DNA of 64,000 nt from Nocardia vulneris (GTDB taxonomy: Bacteria; Actinomycetota; Actinomycetes; Mycobacteriales; Mycobacteriaceae). The notes beneath the pieces are model-generated. The model worked only from the letters and a program-made list of their open reading frames with translations. It searched no databases and had not been told where the DNA came from. The stretch spans positions 1-64,000 of the forward strand of contig NZ_BDCI01000003.1 of NCBI RefSeq assembly GCF_001613425.1. The letters are read 5' to 3'. This document shows positions 17,704 to 25,635 of the stretch, piece after piece. How positions within the stretch are numbered: position 1 is the stretch's first letter; every line of letters starts with the position of its first letter. The position numbers were made by a program, and so were the translations under genes.

Positions 17704-18049
17704 AGCAGTACTCCTCCATCTGTGATTTCAGCTCCGGGTCCTGTCCCCGTCCTCGCTGACATGAACCACCCTCCCCACCCCACCTGACACGACCCTGACG
17801 CCGCCCTGACACGTCCTCTGAGACGGATCACTGATGCGAAATGTCGCTGCCATGCTCGATACGGTTGCTTGGCTCTGCGTGTGGACATGCAAGTTGATCA
17901 GCGACTAACCTGCGCCAAGCTCGTACTGCTCGACTCTTACCTGGCGGCATAAAACGAGCGCCAAGGGCTTTGGACAGCCGCTGCGACATGCATCGTCACC
18001 TGAGCGAGCTACAACTCACTGATCACTTCGGTTTCAATGGGCCGGTCGC
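17704..18049. other. Intergenic region with a SARP-type site and otherwise no gene
   Basis: About 350 bp separate the DUF4097 start from the end of the metallo-hydrolase gene. The only structure I recognise is the SARP-type repeat array at 17784-17812. Short open frames here have no domain, no good ribosome-binding site and no codon pattern like their neighbours. Confidence 0.5.
17784..17812. promoter_or_regulatory. SARP-type direct-repeat operator, site 2
   Basis: CTGACAC (17784), CTGACGC (17795) and CTGACAC (17806) are spaced at exactly 11 bp, the same heptamer and pitch as site 1 at 13602. It lies about 80 bp upstream of the DUF4097 start codon. Two sites of the same design flanking one SARP gene make that protein the likely binder. 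Confidence 0.8.
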
Positions 18050-18967
18050 TCAGTACCGAATCGGTTGTGAGTCGCTGATCGGAGACAACCGGTATCCACC
18101 TTCGTGCGATCGCACATAGCCGGCTGTCGGGTCCGGGAAATGTGTTCCGAGGAGCAAGGTTTCGGTATCGGCCAGCTCGCTGAGCAGGGCGCGACGGGTG
18201 GCCTCGGCTTGGCCGGGATCGATGTCGACACAGCTGGAGATTTCGGGATGGGACAGCTGGACGGGATGGTGCATGCAATCGCCGGTGATGACGGCTTCAG
18301 CTGAGCCGCTCCGCAATTCGACCGCGAGGTGCCCCGGCGTGTGTCCGGGCGTCGGGATCAGCCGGAGCGACGGCGTAATCGCGGAACCACTCGCCGGGAC
18401 GTCGATGAGGTCGAGCAGCCCGGCGTCCTCGATCGGATGGACCGAGTCACGGAACATCTGGCTGCGCGCTTCGTCCATGTCATAGCTCGCCCAGAACTCA
18501 CGTTCGGCACGCGCCGTGACGTAGCGCGCATTGGGGAAGGTGGGCACCCAATTTCCTTGTTCCGCAACGGTGTTCCAGCCGACATGATCGGCATGCAGGT
18601 GGGTCAGCAGCACCAGATCCACCGCTTCCGGCGCGAACCCGATGTCGGCGAGGCGGGCCAGGTAATCGGTGTTCAGGTCGTGCCAGGCGGGATTCGCCCG
18701 GGTCTTTCCGTTGCCGATCCCGGTGTCGATCAGCACGCGCAGTCCGTCGACGAGCACCGCGAAACTGTGGCTGGCGAAACGCAGGATTCCTTGGTCGTCC
18801 GCGAAAGCCGGTTGCAGCCAGGGCTGCCCGGCGATCAGGTCCGGCGTGGCCGATGGCAGCAGCCACGCACCCGTTTCCGCCGCCAGGGCGAGTTCGTCCA
18901 CCCGGTGGATCGTGAGGTCGCCCACCGGCCAAGCGGTCGACACGCCGGCTGTCCCTGTCGTCTGCAT
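18050..18967 (-). CDS. Metallo-beta-lactamase-fold hydrolase
   Basis: This is a 305-residue zinc hydrolase. The metal-binding motif reads THLHADHVGW, followed by the later ligands in PTPGHTPGHL and TGDCMHHP and a final GTHFPDP. The arrangement is that of lactonase-like or alkylsulfatase-like members; the substrate cannot be read. The ATG at 18967 has a GGAGG ribosome-binding site six bases away, so the GTG at 18979 is less likely. It is transcribed divergently from the amidase pair, with two operator-like inverted elements between them. Confidence 0.88.
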   Translation of the reverse strand: MQTTGTAGVSTAWPVGDLTIHRVDELALAAETGAWLLPSATPDLIAGQPWLQPAFADDQGILRFASHSFAVLVDGLRVLIDTGIGNGKTRANPAWHDLNTDYLARLADIGFAPEAVDLVLLTHLHADHVGWNTVAEQGNWVPTFPNARYVTARAEREFWASYDMDEARSQMFRDSVHPIEDAGLLDLIDVPASGSAITPSLRLIPTPGHTPGHLAVELRSGSAEAVITGDCMHHPVQLSHPEISSCVDIDPGQAEATRRALLSELADTETLLLGTHFPDPTAGYVRSHEGGYRLSPISDSQPIRY

Positions 18968-18980
18968 ACCGTCCTCCACA

Positions 18981-19034
18981 AAAGCAAAGTGTTTGCTTTA
19001 ACGAACCGTATGCCCTAACGTCCATTAACGCAAA
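18981..19034. promoter_or_regulatory. Divergent operator region with GTTTGC-TTAA inverted elements
   Basis: A perfect 19-bp palindrome, AAAGCAAAGTGTTTGCTTT, lies at 18981-18999. Its right half GTTTGCTTTAA reappears inverted about 25 bp away as TTAACGCAAAC (19024-19034). Both lie between the divergent hydrolase and amidase operons. The nearest candidate regulator is the TetR gene at 20683, directly after the amidase. Confidence 0.6.
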
Positions 19035-19074
19035 CCCTTAGCTTTTGTAGCTGTGACCCGCTGGAAGGTGATCG

Positions 19075-19278
19075 ATGACCGCCGAGCTCAGCAGAGCCCC
19101 CGGAACCGCTGAATGGGCGGCGCGAGTGGACTTTTCGTTGCCGGTCGACCGCCGCGCGGAGGTATCCGCGACGCTCGACCACATCCTGTCCGTGGTCGGA
19201 CTGTTGCGAGAACTGGATTTCACGGACACCGTCCCCGCGACCGTCTTCCACGCAGGTGGCCGCGATGCAACCGTATGA
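19075..19278 (+). CDS. AtzG-like (DUF4089) small partner of an amidase
   Basis: This 67-residue protein consists almost entirely of two helices with a short tail (LPVDRRAEVSATLDHILSVVGLLRELDF). It resembles the AtzG/DUF4089 family, small proteins that form a complex with an AtzE-type amidase and are needed for its activity, in the manner of GatC with GatA. Its stop overlaps the start of the downstream amidase, the arrangement expected for an obligate pair. It was chosen over background because of this overlap and the family-like helix pattern. Confidence 0.7.
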   Translation: MTAELSRAPGTAEWAARVDFSLPVDRRAEVSATLDHILSVVGLLRELDFTDTVPATVFHAGGRDATV

Positions 19279-20650
19279 GCTGACGCTTGCCGACGCGTCC
19301 GCCGCGATGCAGGCCGGCCAACTTTCACCGGTCGAACTCGTGGATTCGATACTGGACCGCATCGAGCACGTCGAGCCCTTGCTCGGTGCGTATGTGACGG
19401 TGACAACCGACCGTGCGCGCACGGCGGCACGGCAGGCCGAGCGGGAAATTGCGCAACGACGGACGCGTGGGGCATTGCACGGCATCCCGGTCGCGCTGAA
19501 AGACCTGATCGACGTCGCCGGGCTACCGACCACGGCGAGTTCGCGCGTCCGGGCAGGCCACCGAGCCGAGACCGACAGTGCCGTCACGACCCGCTTGGCC
19601 GCAGCGGGCACCGCCTTGCTCGGCAAAACCCACACGCACGAGTTCGCGTACGGCCTGACCACACCCCAGACGCGCAACGCTTGGAACCTCGAGCGGGTTG
19701 CCGGCGGATCGAGCGGCGGTTCCGCGGTCGCGGTCGCGGCGAGCGCGGCGACCTTCGCCCTCGGCACCGATACCGGCGGCTCCATCCGGGTGCCCGCCGC
19801 CCTCAACGGCGTGGTCGGGTTGAAGCCGACCTACGGCCTGGTCTCCCGACACGGCGTCACCGCGCTGTCCTGGTCACTGGATCACGTCGGACCGATCACC
19901 CGCACCGTCGCCGACGCGACGCTGGCCCTCACCGCCCTAGCCGGCCCAGACCCCCGCGACCCGGCCAGTCTGTCCCACACCGCCGACTATCGACTCGACA
20001 CCGATATCGACCTGCGCGGTCTGCGCATCGGCGTGCCCGTGAACTACTACTTCGACCGCGTCGAGCCCGGCATCGAGACCGCCGTGCGGGCCGCTATCGA
20101 CCACCTGTCCGGACTGGGTGCCGAGCTCGTCGAGATCGAGATCCCGATGACCCGCTACATCAAAGCGATCCAATGGGGACTGATGGTGCCGGAAGCCAGT
20201 GCCGTGCACGAAAATTCGTTGCGCAGCACACCTGACCGCTATGGTCCGGACGTCCGGAACCTGTTGGAGGCAGGCACATTTCTCCCGGCAGCCGACTACC
20301 TGCGCGCTCAGCGCGCCCGAACCCTCTTGCGAGAAGCCGTCATCCGCCTCTTCGACGACGTCGACTTGATCGCCGCACCGACCGTCCCCGCAACTGCCGC
20401 CCGCGCCGGACAGGACGAATTCCATTGGCCCGACGGCACAGTCGAGACCGTCGCCGACGGCTACGTGCGGCTCTCGGCACCGGCGAACATCACCGGAATC
20501 CCCGCCATGACCATCCCAGTCGGACACGACCCGGCCGGTCTGCCGATCGGCATGCAGCTCATGACCCGGCCCCTCGGTGAGCCGTTGCTGCTGCGAGCCG
20601 GGCACGCCTACGAGCGCACCACCGTTCGTCAGCCGCTACCGGTGCTGTGA
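19265..20650 (+). CDS. Amidase-signature hydrolase (AtzE/GatA-like)
   Basis: This amidase hydrolyses a carboxamide with the Ser-cis-Ser-Lys triad. The Lys sits in IPVALKDLID near residue 80, the cis-Ser in GGSSGGSA near 155 and the nucleophile in GTDTGGSIR near 178. The protein has about 461 residues, normal length. The ATG at 19265 has AGGTGG six bases upstream; a GTG at 19256 would add three residues. The pairing with an AtzG-like protein points to an AtzE-type role on a small amide or biuret-like compound, though the real substrate is unknown. Confidence 0.9.
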   Translation: MQPYELTLADASAAMQAGQLSPVELVDSILDRIEHVEPLLGAYVTVTTDRARTAARQAEREIAQRRTRGALHGIPVALKDLIDVAGLPTTASSRVRAGHRAETDSAVTTRLAAAGTALLGKTHTHEFAYGLTTPQTRNAWNLERVAGGSSGGSAVAVAASAATFALGTDTGGSIRVPAALNGVVGLKPTYGLVSRHGVTALSWSLDHVGPITRTVADATLALTALAGPDPRDPASLSHTADYRLDTDIDLRGLRIGVPVNYYFDRVEPGIETAVRAAIDHLSGLGAELVEIEIPMTRYIKAIQWGLMVPEASAVHENSLRSTPDRYGPDVRNLLEAGTFLPAADYLRAQRARTLLREAVIRLFDDVDLIAAPTVPATAARAGQDEFHWPDGTVETVADGYVRLSAPANITGIPAMTIPVGHDPAGLPIGMQLMTRPLGEPLLLRAGHAYERTTVRQPLPVL

Positions 20651-20682
20651 ACGTCCCGCACGAGCCCATTTAAGGTGGAGCA

Positions 20683-21243
20683 GTGAGCCGCAGATCGATA
20701 GTTCGACCCGGCGGGCGCAGCGCCAGGGTCCAGCAGTCGGTCCACACCGCCGTCCGTGAACTCGAGGCCGAGGTGGGCCGGGCCGCCCTCACCGTGCCGC
20801 GGATCGCCGCCCGCGCCGGCGTCACCCCCTCCACCATCTACCGCCGCTGGGGCGACCTGCAGGAACTCCTCTCCGACGTCGCCGTCGAACGCCTCCGCCC
20901 CGACAGCCCACCCGAAGACCACGGCGACCTCCGAGCCGACCTGCGCGCCTGGACCGAACAATTCATCGAAGAAATGGACTCCCCACCCGGCCGCGCCTAC
21001 CTCCGTGACGCCCTCCTCGCCGACCCCGAAGGCGCCAACGCCGGCCAATGCTCCCAGTTCGCCGCCGACCAAATCGCCACCATCCTCGACCGAGCCACCC
21101 GCCGCGGCGAATGCCCACCCGCCCTGGAACCCGTCCTCGACCAACTGGTCGCCCCCATCATGTACCGAATCCTTTTGCGCCCCAGCGCTATCGATGCGGA
21201 ATACGCGCGGGGGCTAGTGAGCAGGGTTGTCGATCAGTGCTGA
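20683..21243 (+). CDS. TetR-family transcriptional regulator
   Basis: This 186-residue repressor starts with GTG and has a TetR helix-turn-helix (VPRIAARAGVTPSTIYRRWGDLQELL) at about 40-65. The C-terminal domain is of the TetR_C kind seen with this YRRWG subgroup. It follows the amidase gene by about 30 bp on the same strand. It is the best local candidate for binding the AAAGCAAA/TTTGCTTT palindrome in the divergent promoter region at 18981. Confidence 0.88.
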   Translation: MSRRSIVRPGGRSARVQQSVHTAVRELEAEVGRAALTVPRIAARAGVTPSTIYRRWGDLQELLSDVAVERLRPDSPPEDHGDLRADLRAWTEQFIEEMDSPPGRAYLRDALLADPEGANAGQCSQFAADQIATILDRATRRGECPPALEPVLDQLVAPIMYRILLRPSAIDAEYARGLVSRVVDQC

Positions 21244-21253
21244 GCGGCCCGGT

Positions 21254-21904
21254 CTAAACGTTCTCGGCAGCAACGATTCCGGGTAGCTCGGTGAGGTCGC
21301 GGATCCGCCAATCCGACAACCGCGCAACCTCTGGCTTGTCTCGATGGATCCATCCCCACGGGCCACGCTGGATATAGGCGGTGCGCATGCCCGCCGCCTT
21401 CGCGGGAGCGACATCGTTGTCGATACGGTCTCCGACGTAAACGATCTCCTCGCCAGTACACGGCGCGGCCTCCACGACTTCGGCGAAGAACTCCGGCGCA
21501 GGCTTCGCCACACCCCAATCATCCGAAGTCGCAATGAAATCGGCCGGCAGGCCCAAGCTGCGCAGGATGCGGCCTGATCGAACAGTTTGATTCCCGACGA
21601 CCCCAACCCACACACCCAATTCGCGTAACTTCGACAAGGCCGGTCGGACGTCTGGATACAGGTCCGCCTCGCCGTAGGTCTCCGGCTTGCCCGCCTGAGC
21701 ACGCGCCTCGCGCTCGCGTGCAAGGTCGAACCCCGGCTGGAACACCTGGAACGTCTCACGGTAATCGCGGCCCAGAGCTATCGTCGCGCCCAACACCGCC
21801 ACGAACGTATGTCGCGGCACGCCAAGCCAATCCGCCCAAGTCCCGTACTCACGTGTCTCGTCGACGAGAGTTTCACCGACATCGAACACCACCGCCCCGA
21901 TCAT
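21254..21904 (-). CDS. HAD-superfamily hydrolase
   Basis: This 216-residue cytoplasmic phosphatase-like protein has motif I FDVGETLVDE with the paired nucleophile/acid positions D-x-G. This glycine-for-Asp variation is found in some HAD members and may lower phosphatase activity. Motif II lies around VVGNQT, and motifs III/IV are VAKPAPEFF and YVGDRIDNDV. The cap segment (about 20-85) is of type C1. The gene is convergent with the TetR gene upstream. The substrate is unknown. Confidence 0.85.
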   Translation of the reverse strand: MIGAVVFDVGETLVDETREYGTWADWLGVPRHTFVAVLGATIALGRDYRETFQVFQPGFDLAREREARAQAGKPETYGEADLYPDVRPALSKLRELGVWVGVVGNQTVRSGRILRSLGLPADFIATSDDWGVAKPAPEFFAEVVEAAPCTGEEIVYVGDRIDNDVAPAKAAGMRTAYIQRGPWGWIHRDKPEVARLSDWRIRDLTELPGIVAAENV

Positions 21905-21963
21905 GGGATCACGGTACCTGGGGCGATTCCGGGCATGAGGTCAACGGCCCGGCCAGCGCGGTC

Positions 21964-22848
21964 TCACAGCGCCGCAGCGGCGTCCATCATCAATTCGCGG
22001 GAACGGTCCGGAGTTTCCGCCTGAACCGAGAGGCGGTCCATGACCCCGCGGTAGAGCCGAACATCCTCCTTACGATCCAGGTACAGCGCGGTGGTCAGCT
22101 GTTCCAAGTAGATGATGTCGGGCAGATCCTGTTCGGCGAAGCGCAGCATGGTGAACGAACTGCCCGCGGCCGCGCTGCCACCGGAGCGGTAGGACAGCAC
22201 CTGGATCGTCACGTTGGGCTTGGCCGACATAGTGACGAGATGCTCGATCTGTTCCCGCTGGACCGCCGCACCGCCGACCGGCCGGTGCAGCACCGCCTCG
22301 TCGAGCACCGCCCACAAGAGCGGACCGCCAGGGGCATCCAGGATCCGTTGCCGGTCACTGCGCAACGCCACGCGCCGCGCGGCCTCGTCGGTCTTCTCCC
22401 CCATCCCGACAACGGCGGCAGCATAGTTCTCGGTCTGCAACAGACCCGGAACCAGTTGGCCCTCATAGGTTCTGATCACCCGTGCCGCGCCCTCGAGACC
22501 GACGTAGGTCTCGAACCATTGCGGCAACAGGTCGTTGTACCGATGCCACCAACCCGGCTCGTTCGCCTTGCGCGCCAGATCGACGAACATCTCCCGCTGT
22601 TCGGAATCCGGCACTCCGTACAGGTCCAGCAGATCCACGATGTCACGTTCTTTGAACCCGGTGCGGCCGAGCTCGAGCCTGCTGATCTTGGCGTAGGAAC
22701 CGCGAATGTGGTCACCCGCCTCTTGCGGTGTGATGCCACGGTATTCACGCAGTTTGCGGAGTTGACCACCGACCGCGATCCGCAGCGCCGTCGGGCCTCG
22801 CTCTGCGACGCCAGGATCGACAACGATCTGGGCAGGTTCTGCGGTCAC
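21964..22848 (-). CDS. XRE-family regulator with DUF5753 domain
   Basis: This 294-residue protein has an N-terminal helix-turn-helix (LRKLREYRGITPQEAGDHIRGSYAKISRLELGRTGF) followed by a DUF5753 domain (VLSYRSGGSAAAGSSFTMLRF and other family segments). This class is abundant in Streptomyces and Nocardia and usually works with a DUF397 small protein; none is adjacent here, so it is an orphan of its type. The GTG at 22848 is preceded by GGAG at proper distance; the upstream frame is open but reads as low-complexity basic sequence. Confidence 0.88.
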   Translation of the reverse strand: MTAEPAQIVVDPGVAERGPTALRIAVGGQLRKLREYRGITPQEAGDHIRGSYAKISRLELGRTGFKERDIVDLLDLYGVPDSEQREMFVDLARKANEPGWWHRYNDLLPQWFETYVGLEGAARVIRTYEGQLVPGLLQTENYAAAVVGMGEKTDEAARRVALRSDRQRILDAPGGPLLWAVLDEAVLHRPVGGAAVQREQIEHLVTMSAKPNVTIQVLSYRSGGSAAAGSSFTMLRFAEQDLPDIIYLEQLTTALYLDRKEDVRLYRGVMDRLSVQAETPDRSRELMMDAAAAL

Positions 22849-23261
22849 GAGTTCTCCGATGTTGGAAGTCCACCAGCAGCAGCGCCGCCGCACCCGCACC
22901 CTCACACGAGTCACACTGCGCCAGCGCAAATGATATCGCTTGGGTAACGCAACATCCAACGACCCGGCGGAAACCGGCGGAAGTTGGCCTACCCACGGGG
23001 CGTTTCATCGGTCATACGCTCGTGTGCCGGGGCGGTGACGATGCGTGCGCCCTTCAACGTGACCACTACGCCGCAGAACAGATCTGCAACATGCCGGCGT
23101 TCGTGTCGTCGCCTACTCTGCCCGTCACAGCACACCACCACCCGTCCCGCACGGTCCGTTCAGAGTTCCGCTGAAGCGAGGGAGGCGCGAGGCAACCGTG
23201 TGAGCTGTCCCTCGCCGACCGGTCCGCCACGACGGCGGCGGCCCCACATCGAAGTCGACCT
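22849..23261. other. Intergenic region, no gene recognised
   Basis: About 410 bp lie between the XRE start and the end of a small unknown gene. Several short open frames cross it on both strands but overlap one another, lack ribosome-binding sites and show no domain. I see no repeat or operator of the kinds found elsewhere in this window. Confidence 0.4.
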
Positions 23262-23615
23262 TCAGCGAATGGTTTCGCGTATCTCGACGTAGGCGGTGGC
23301 AAAGTACCGCAGAACATCGGCAGCAGTGACGTGCGGGCGCCAGGAGCTGGTACGCAGGTACCCCCTGGCGTATAGAGCGTGATCAAGCGAGGTGAGGGAA
23401 ACGGGACTTCCGGGTGCCGTGCGTACCGAATCCGACCATCCGCGCACCGAGGGCTCTCCGAGACCGGTTGTGCAATAAAAGATCTCATCACTGAAGAGGT
23501 CGGCGACGGCACACTCCGGACCCAGACGAGCTATCACATGCAACTCGAGTGTCCTACGTATCGTCGTTGCCCGGGCTTCTGCAGGAATCCCGGACAGATG
23601 GAACGCGCCCGTCAC
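23262..23615 (-). CDS. Unknown small protein coupled to a STAS gene
   Basis: This protein of about 117 residues was not recognised. Its GTG start at 23615 overlaps the stop codon of the STAS gene as GTGA, the usual sign of translational coupling. STAS proteins of this kind normally pair with a GHKL-type anti-sigma kinase, but I do not see the N, G1 or G2 boxes here. It may be a diverged or truncated partner. The assignment depends mainly on the overlap and on an uninterrupted frame. Confidence 0.45.
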   Translation of the reverse strand: MTGAFHLSGIPAEARATTIRRTLELHVIARLGPECAVADLFSDEIFYCTTGLGEPSVRGWSDSVRTAPGSPVSLTSLDHALYARGYLRTSSWRPHVTAADVLRYFATAYVEIRETIR

Positions 23616-23938
23616 GTCGCACGCGCAGAGGTGAGATCGGCGCAAAGTACAACAGCCCGGTCCAAACCACCCGCCCGAAGCGCACGCCGGATATAGGGGG
23701 AAGGCACGATGCGAACCGGCCGAGGCGCCGCATTCCGGGTGGTGAGCACCAGTGCTGCGAGGCCGACGGCACCGCAGTGGTCCACGCGCGAAAGATCGAC
23801 AATGACCAGCGGCCTTGGCATTTCGACAGCCCGGCGCAGGGCGGTCATCAGGCTCAGTGCGGAAGTCAGTCCGACGTCGCCTCGTCCGGTCACCACTACT
23901 GCATCGGTGTAGCAGTCGAGACTGATTTCAAAAGGCAT
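23612..23938 (-). CDS. STAS-domain protein (anti-anti-sigma-like)
   Basis: This protein of about 108 residues has a single STAS fold: AVVVTGRGDVGLTSALSLMTALRRAV, then LVIVDLSRVDHCGAVGLAALV. The DxSxxxxCGAxGL loop is where anti-anti-sigma factors carry the phosphorylatable Ser; here a Cys and a Gly occupy the central positions, so regulation by phosphorylation is uncertain. The ATG at 23938 was chosen by domain start. It is divergent from the SDR gene, and four copies of the TetR-type 15-mer lie in the gap. Confidence 0.75.
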   Translation of the reverse strand: MPFEISLDCYTDAVVVTGRGDVGLTSALSLMTALRRAVEMPRPLVIVDLSRVDHCGAVGLAALVLTTRNAAPRPVRIVPSPYIRRALRAGGLDRAVVLCADLTSARAT

Positions 23939-23947
23939 ACCTTCAAT

Positions 23948-24047
23948 GTAGACACTGCCCACCATTGTGGTCAACGCCCACATTGTCGCGACCCCTCCGC
24001 AGCACGTAGCCAATGTGGACATTGACCATTATGTGGTCGTTGACTAC
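23948..24047. promoter_or_regulatory. Two paired GTGGnCAnTGnCCAC operators between STAS and SDR genes
   Basis: Four matches to the palindrome GTGGnCAnTGnCCAC occur in this 100-bp gap: GTAGACACTGCCCAC (23948), GTGGTCAACGCCCAC (23967), GTGGACATTGACCAT (24015) and GTGGTCGTTGACTAC (24033). They fall into two pairs with start-to-start spacings of 19 and 18 bp, roughly two helical turns minus a base or two. The same motif recurs upstream of the TetR gene at 25004 and of two more genes, so this looks like the core of a small regulon. Positions may be off by one base. Confidence 0.75.
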
Positions 24048-24056
24048 ATTGGAGAC

Positions 24057-24944
24057 ATGGCTGACCACAAGTGGACATCAACTGATCTCCCCTCGTTCGC
24101 GGGCCGCCGTGTCGTCGTGACCGGCGCGAACAGTGGACTCGGGCTGATCGTGACCCGAGAACTCGCCAGAGTGGGCGCCCACGTGGTGCTCGCGGTCCGC
24201 GATGTCGCGCGCGGCAACGAGGCGGCACGACAGATCGCGGGGTCGACCGAAGTGCGTGCGCTCGACCTGGCCGACCTGGCCTCGGTCCGGCGCTTCGCCA
24301 AGGAATGGACCGGTGACCTCGACGTTCTGGTGAACAATGCCGGCATCATGCTCGTGCCGGAGGGTCGCACGCACGACGGCTTCGAAAACCAGATCGGCAC
24401 CAATCATCTGGGGCACTTCGCCTTGACGAACCTGCTGCTACCGCACGTGACCGACCGCGTGATTACCGTGTCCTCGCAAGCACACCGCCGCGGCACGGTC
24501 GATCTGAAAGACCTCAACTGGGAGACCCGGAAATACAGCGCATCCGGCGCGTACGCCCAATCCAAACTCGCGAACCTGCTGTTCACCCTCGAACTGCAGC
24601 GCCGACTGACCGCAGCCGGCTCTCGCCGTGCGTACAGCGCGCACCCTGGCATTGCGGCGACAAATCTGCAGCGACATTCGGGCAGTCTGCTCACCGGCGC
24701 TCTGATGCATCTGGGCAACCGGCTCCTGGCCCAGCCCGCGCACACCGGAGCACTCCCCATCCTTTACGCCATCAGCCAAGACCTGGCGCCCGGCAGTTAT
24801 GTCGGACGCGACGGGCTGTTCGAGTACCGCGGCTCCCCGACTCTCGTCGGGCGCTCGGCGGAGGCTCGGGATGCCGAGAAGGCGCTCGAACTATGGGAGC
24901 TGTCCGAGCAGCTGACTCACGTGACATGCCCTCTTCCGCACTGA
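24057..24944 (+). CDS. Short-chain dehydrogenase/reductase (retinol-dehydrogenase-like)
   Basis: This 295-residue NAD(P)-dependent oxidoreductase has the cofactor motif TGANSGLG near 20, the NNAG motif in VLVNNAGIML, and the active-site pair YAQSK with the preceding VSSQAH serine. The length and the segment YSAHPGIAATNLQRH are typical of the classical SDR group similar to retinol dehydrogenases. The ATG at 24057 was chosen because the fold begins there; an upstream in-frame GTG falls inside the operator array. It is followed, 60 bp on, by the TetR gene. Confidence 0.9.
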   Translation: MADHKWTSTDLPSFAGRRVVVTGANSGLGLIVTRELARVGAHVVLAVRDVARGNEAARQIAGSTEVRALDLADLASVRRFAKEWTGDLDVLVNNAGIMLVPEGRTHDGFENQIGTNHLGHFALTNLLLPHVTDRVITVSSQAHRRGTVDLKDLNWETRKYSASGAYAQSKLANLLFTLELQRRLTAAGSRRAYSAHPGIAATNLQRHSGSLLTGALMHLGNRLLAQPAHTGALPILYAISQDLAPGSYVGRDGLFEYRGSPTLVGRSAEARDAEKALELWELSEQLTHVTCPLPH

Positions 24945-24966
24945 AATTCCCATCGTCTCGCATACC

Positions 24967-24981
24967 GAGGGCAATGCCCAC
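24967..24981. promoter_or_regulatory. Autoregulatory TetR operator half of the same motif
   Basis: GAGGGCAATGCCCAC differs from the shared GTGGnCAnTGnCCAC palindrome by one base. It lies about 23 bp ahead of the start codon of the TetR gene, where a bound repressor would block its own expression. It is a single copy, unlike the paired sites. Confidence 0.6.
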
Positions 24982-25003
24982 ATTCTGTTAGGCTCTGAGC
25001 ACT

Positions 25004-25606
25004 ATGTGCGCCGACCGTCCCTACCACCACGGCGACCTGCGGAATCGGCTGCTCGAACGCGCCGAGCTGGCGTTGCGCGAGCACGGCGTCGAGCAGCTTT
25101 CGCTACGTCAACTCGCGCGTGACGCGGGTGTCACACACAACGCTCCCAGCCGCCATTTCGCGGACAAGCAAGCACTCCTCGACGCGCTGGCCGTCACCGG
25201 ATTTCAGCGACTCGGCGCCGCATTGGATGCCGTCGCCGGCGAAGCCGAGCCGCTTCCGTTCGAAGGGCGCTTCCGCGTGCTGGCACGTGCCTACCTCGAC
25301 TTCGCCGTGGCGAATCCGGCACTGCTCAGTCTGATGTTCGCGCGAAAACACAGCCCGACGGGTGGCACCGAAATGGGCGCGGCCGTGATGACGGCGTTCA
25401 CGTTGCCGGTGACCCTCACCGCCGACGCACAGTCCCGCGGCGAGATCGTCGATGGCGATCCACTGCGCATAGGCTGGACCGTCGCGATCACCTTGCAGGG
25501 GTTGGCCAGTTTCGTCACGGCTGGGCTGGTCGGGGACGACGGCGTCGATGCCCTACTGAACGAAACCGTGACGAACCTGATCCACGGCCTGCATCCCCGC
25601 CCGTAG
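25004..25606 (+). CDS. TetR-family regulator (WHG-type C-terminal domain), local regulon repressor
   Basis: This is a 200-residue repressor. The N-terminal helix-turn-helix reads YHHGDLRNRLLERAELALRE, then LSLRQLARDAGVTHNAPSRHFADKQALLDAL. The YHHGDLR start and the C-terminal region are typical of the subgroup with a WHG or TetR_C_33-like domain. The gene lies at the middle of the set SDR, TetR, lipase and membrane protein, all of which have GTGGnCAnTGnCCAC palindromes upstream. That makes it the most economical candidate for the binder, though this is inference. Confidence 0.9.
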   Translation: MCADRPYHHGDLRNRLLERAELALREHGVEQLSLRQLARDAGVTHNAPSRHFADKQALLDALAVTGFQRLGAALDAVAGEAEPLPFEGRFRVLARAYLDFAVANPALLSLMFARKHSPTGGTEMGAAVMTAFTLPVTLTADAQSRGEIVDGDPLRIGWTVAITLQGLASFVTAGLVGDDGVDALLNETVTNLIHGLHPRP

Positions 25607-25635
25607 CAGGGCTCCGGAGTCCGTGGCTTCGCCCG

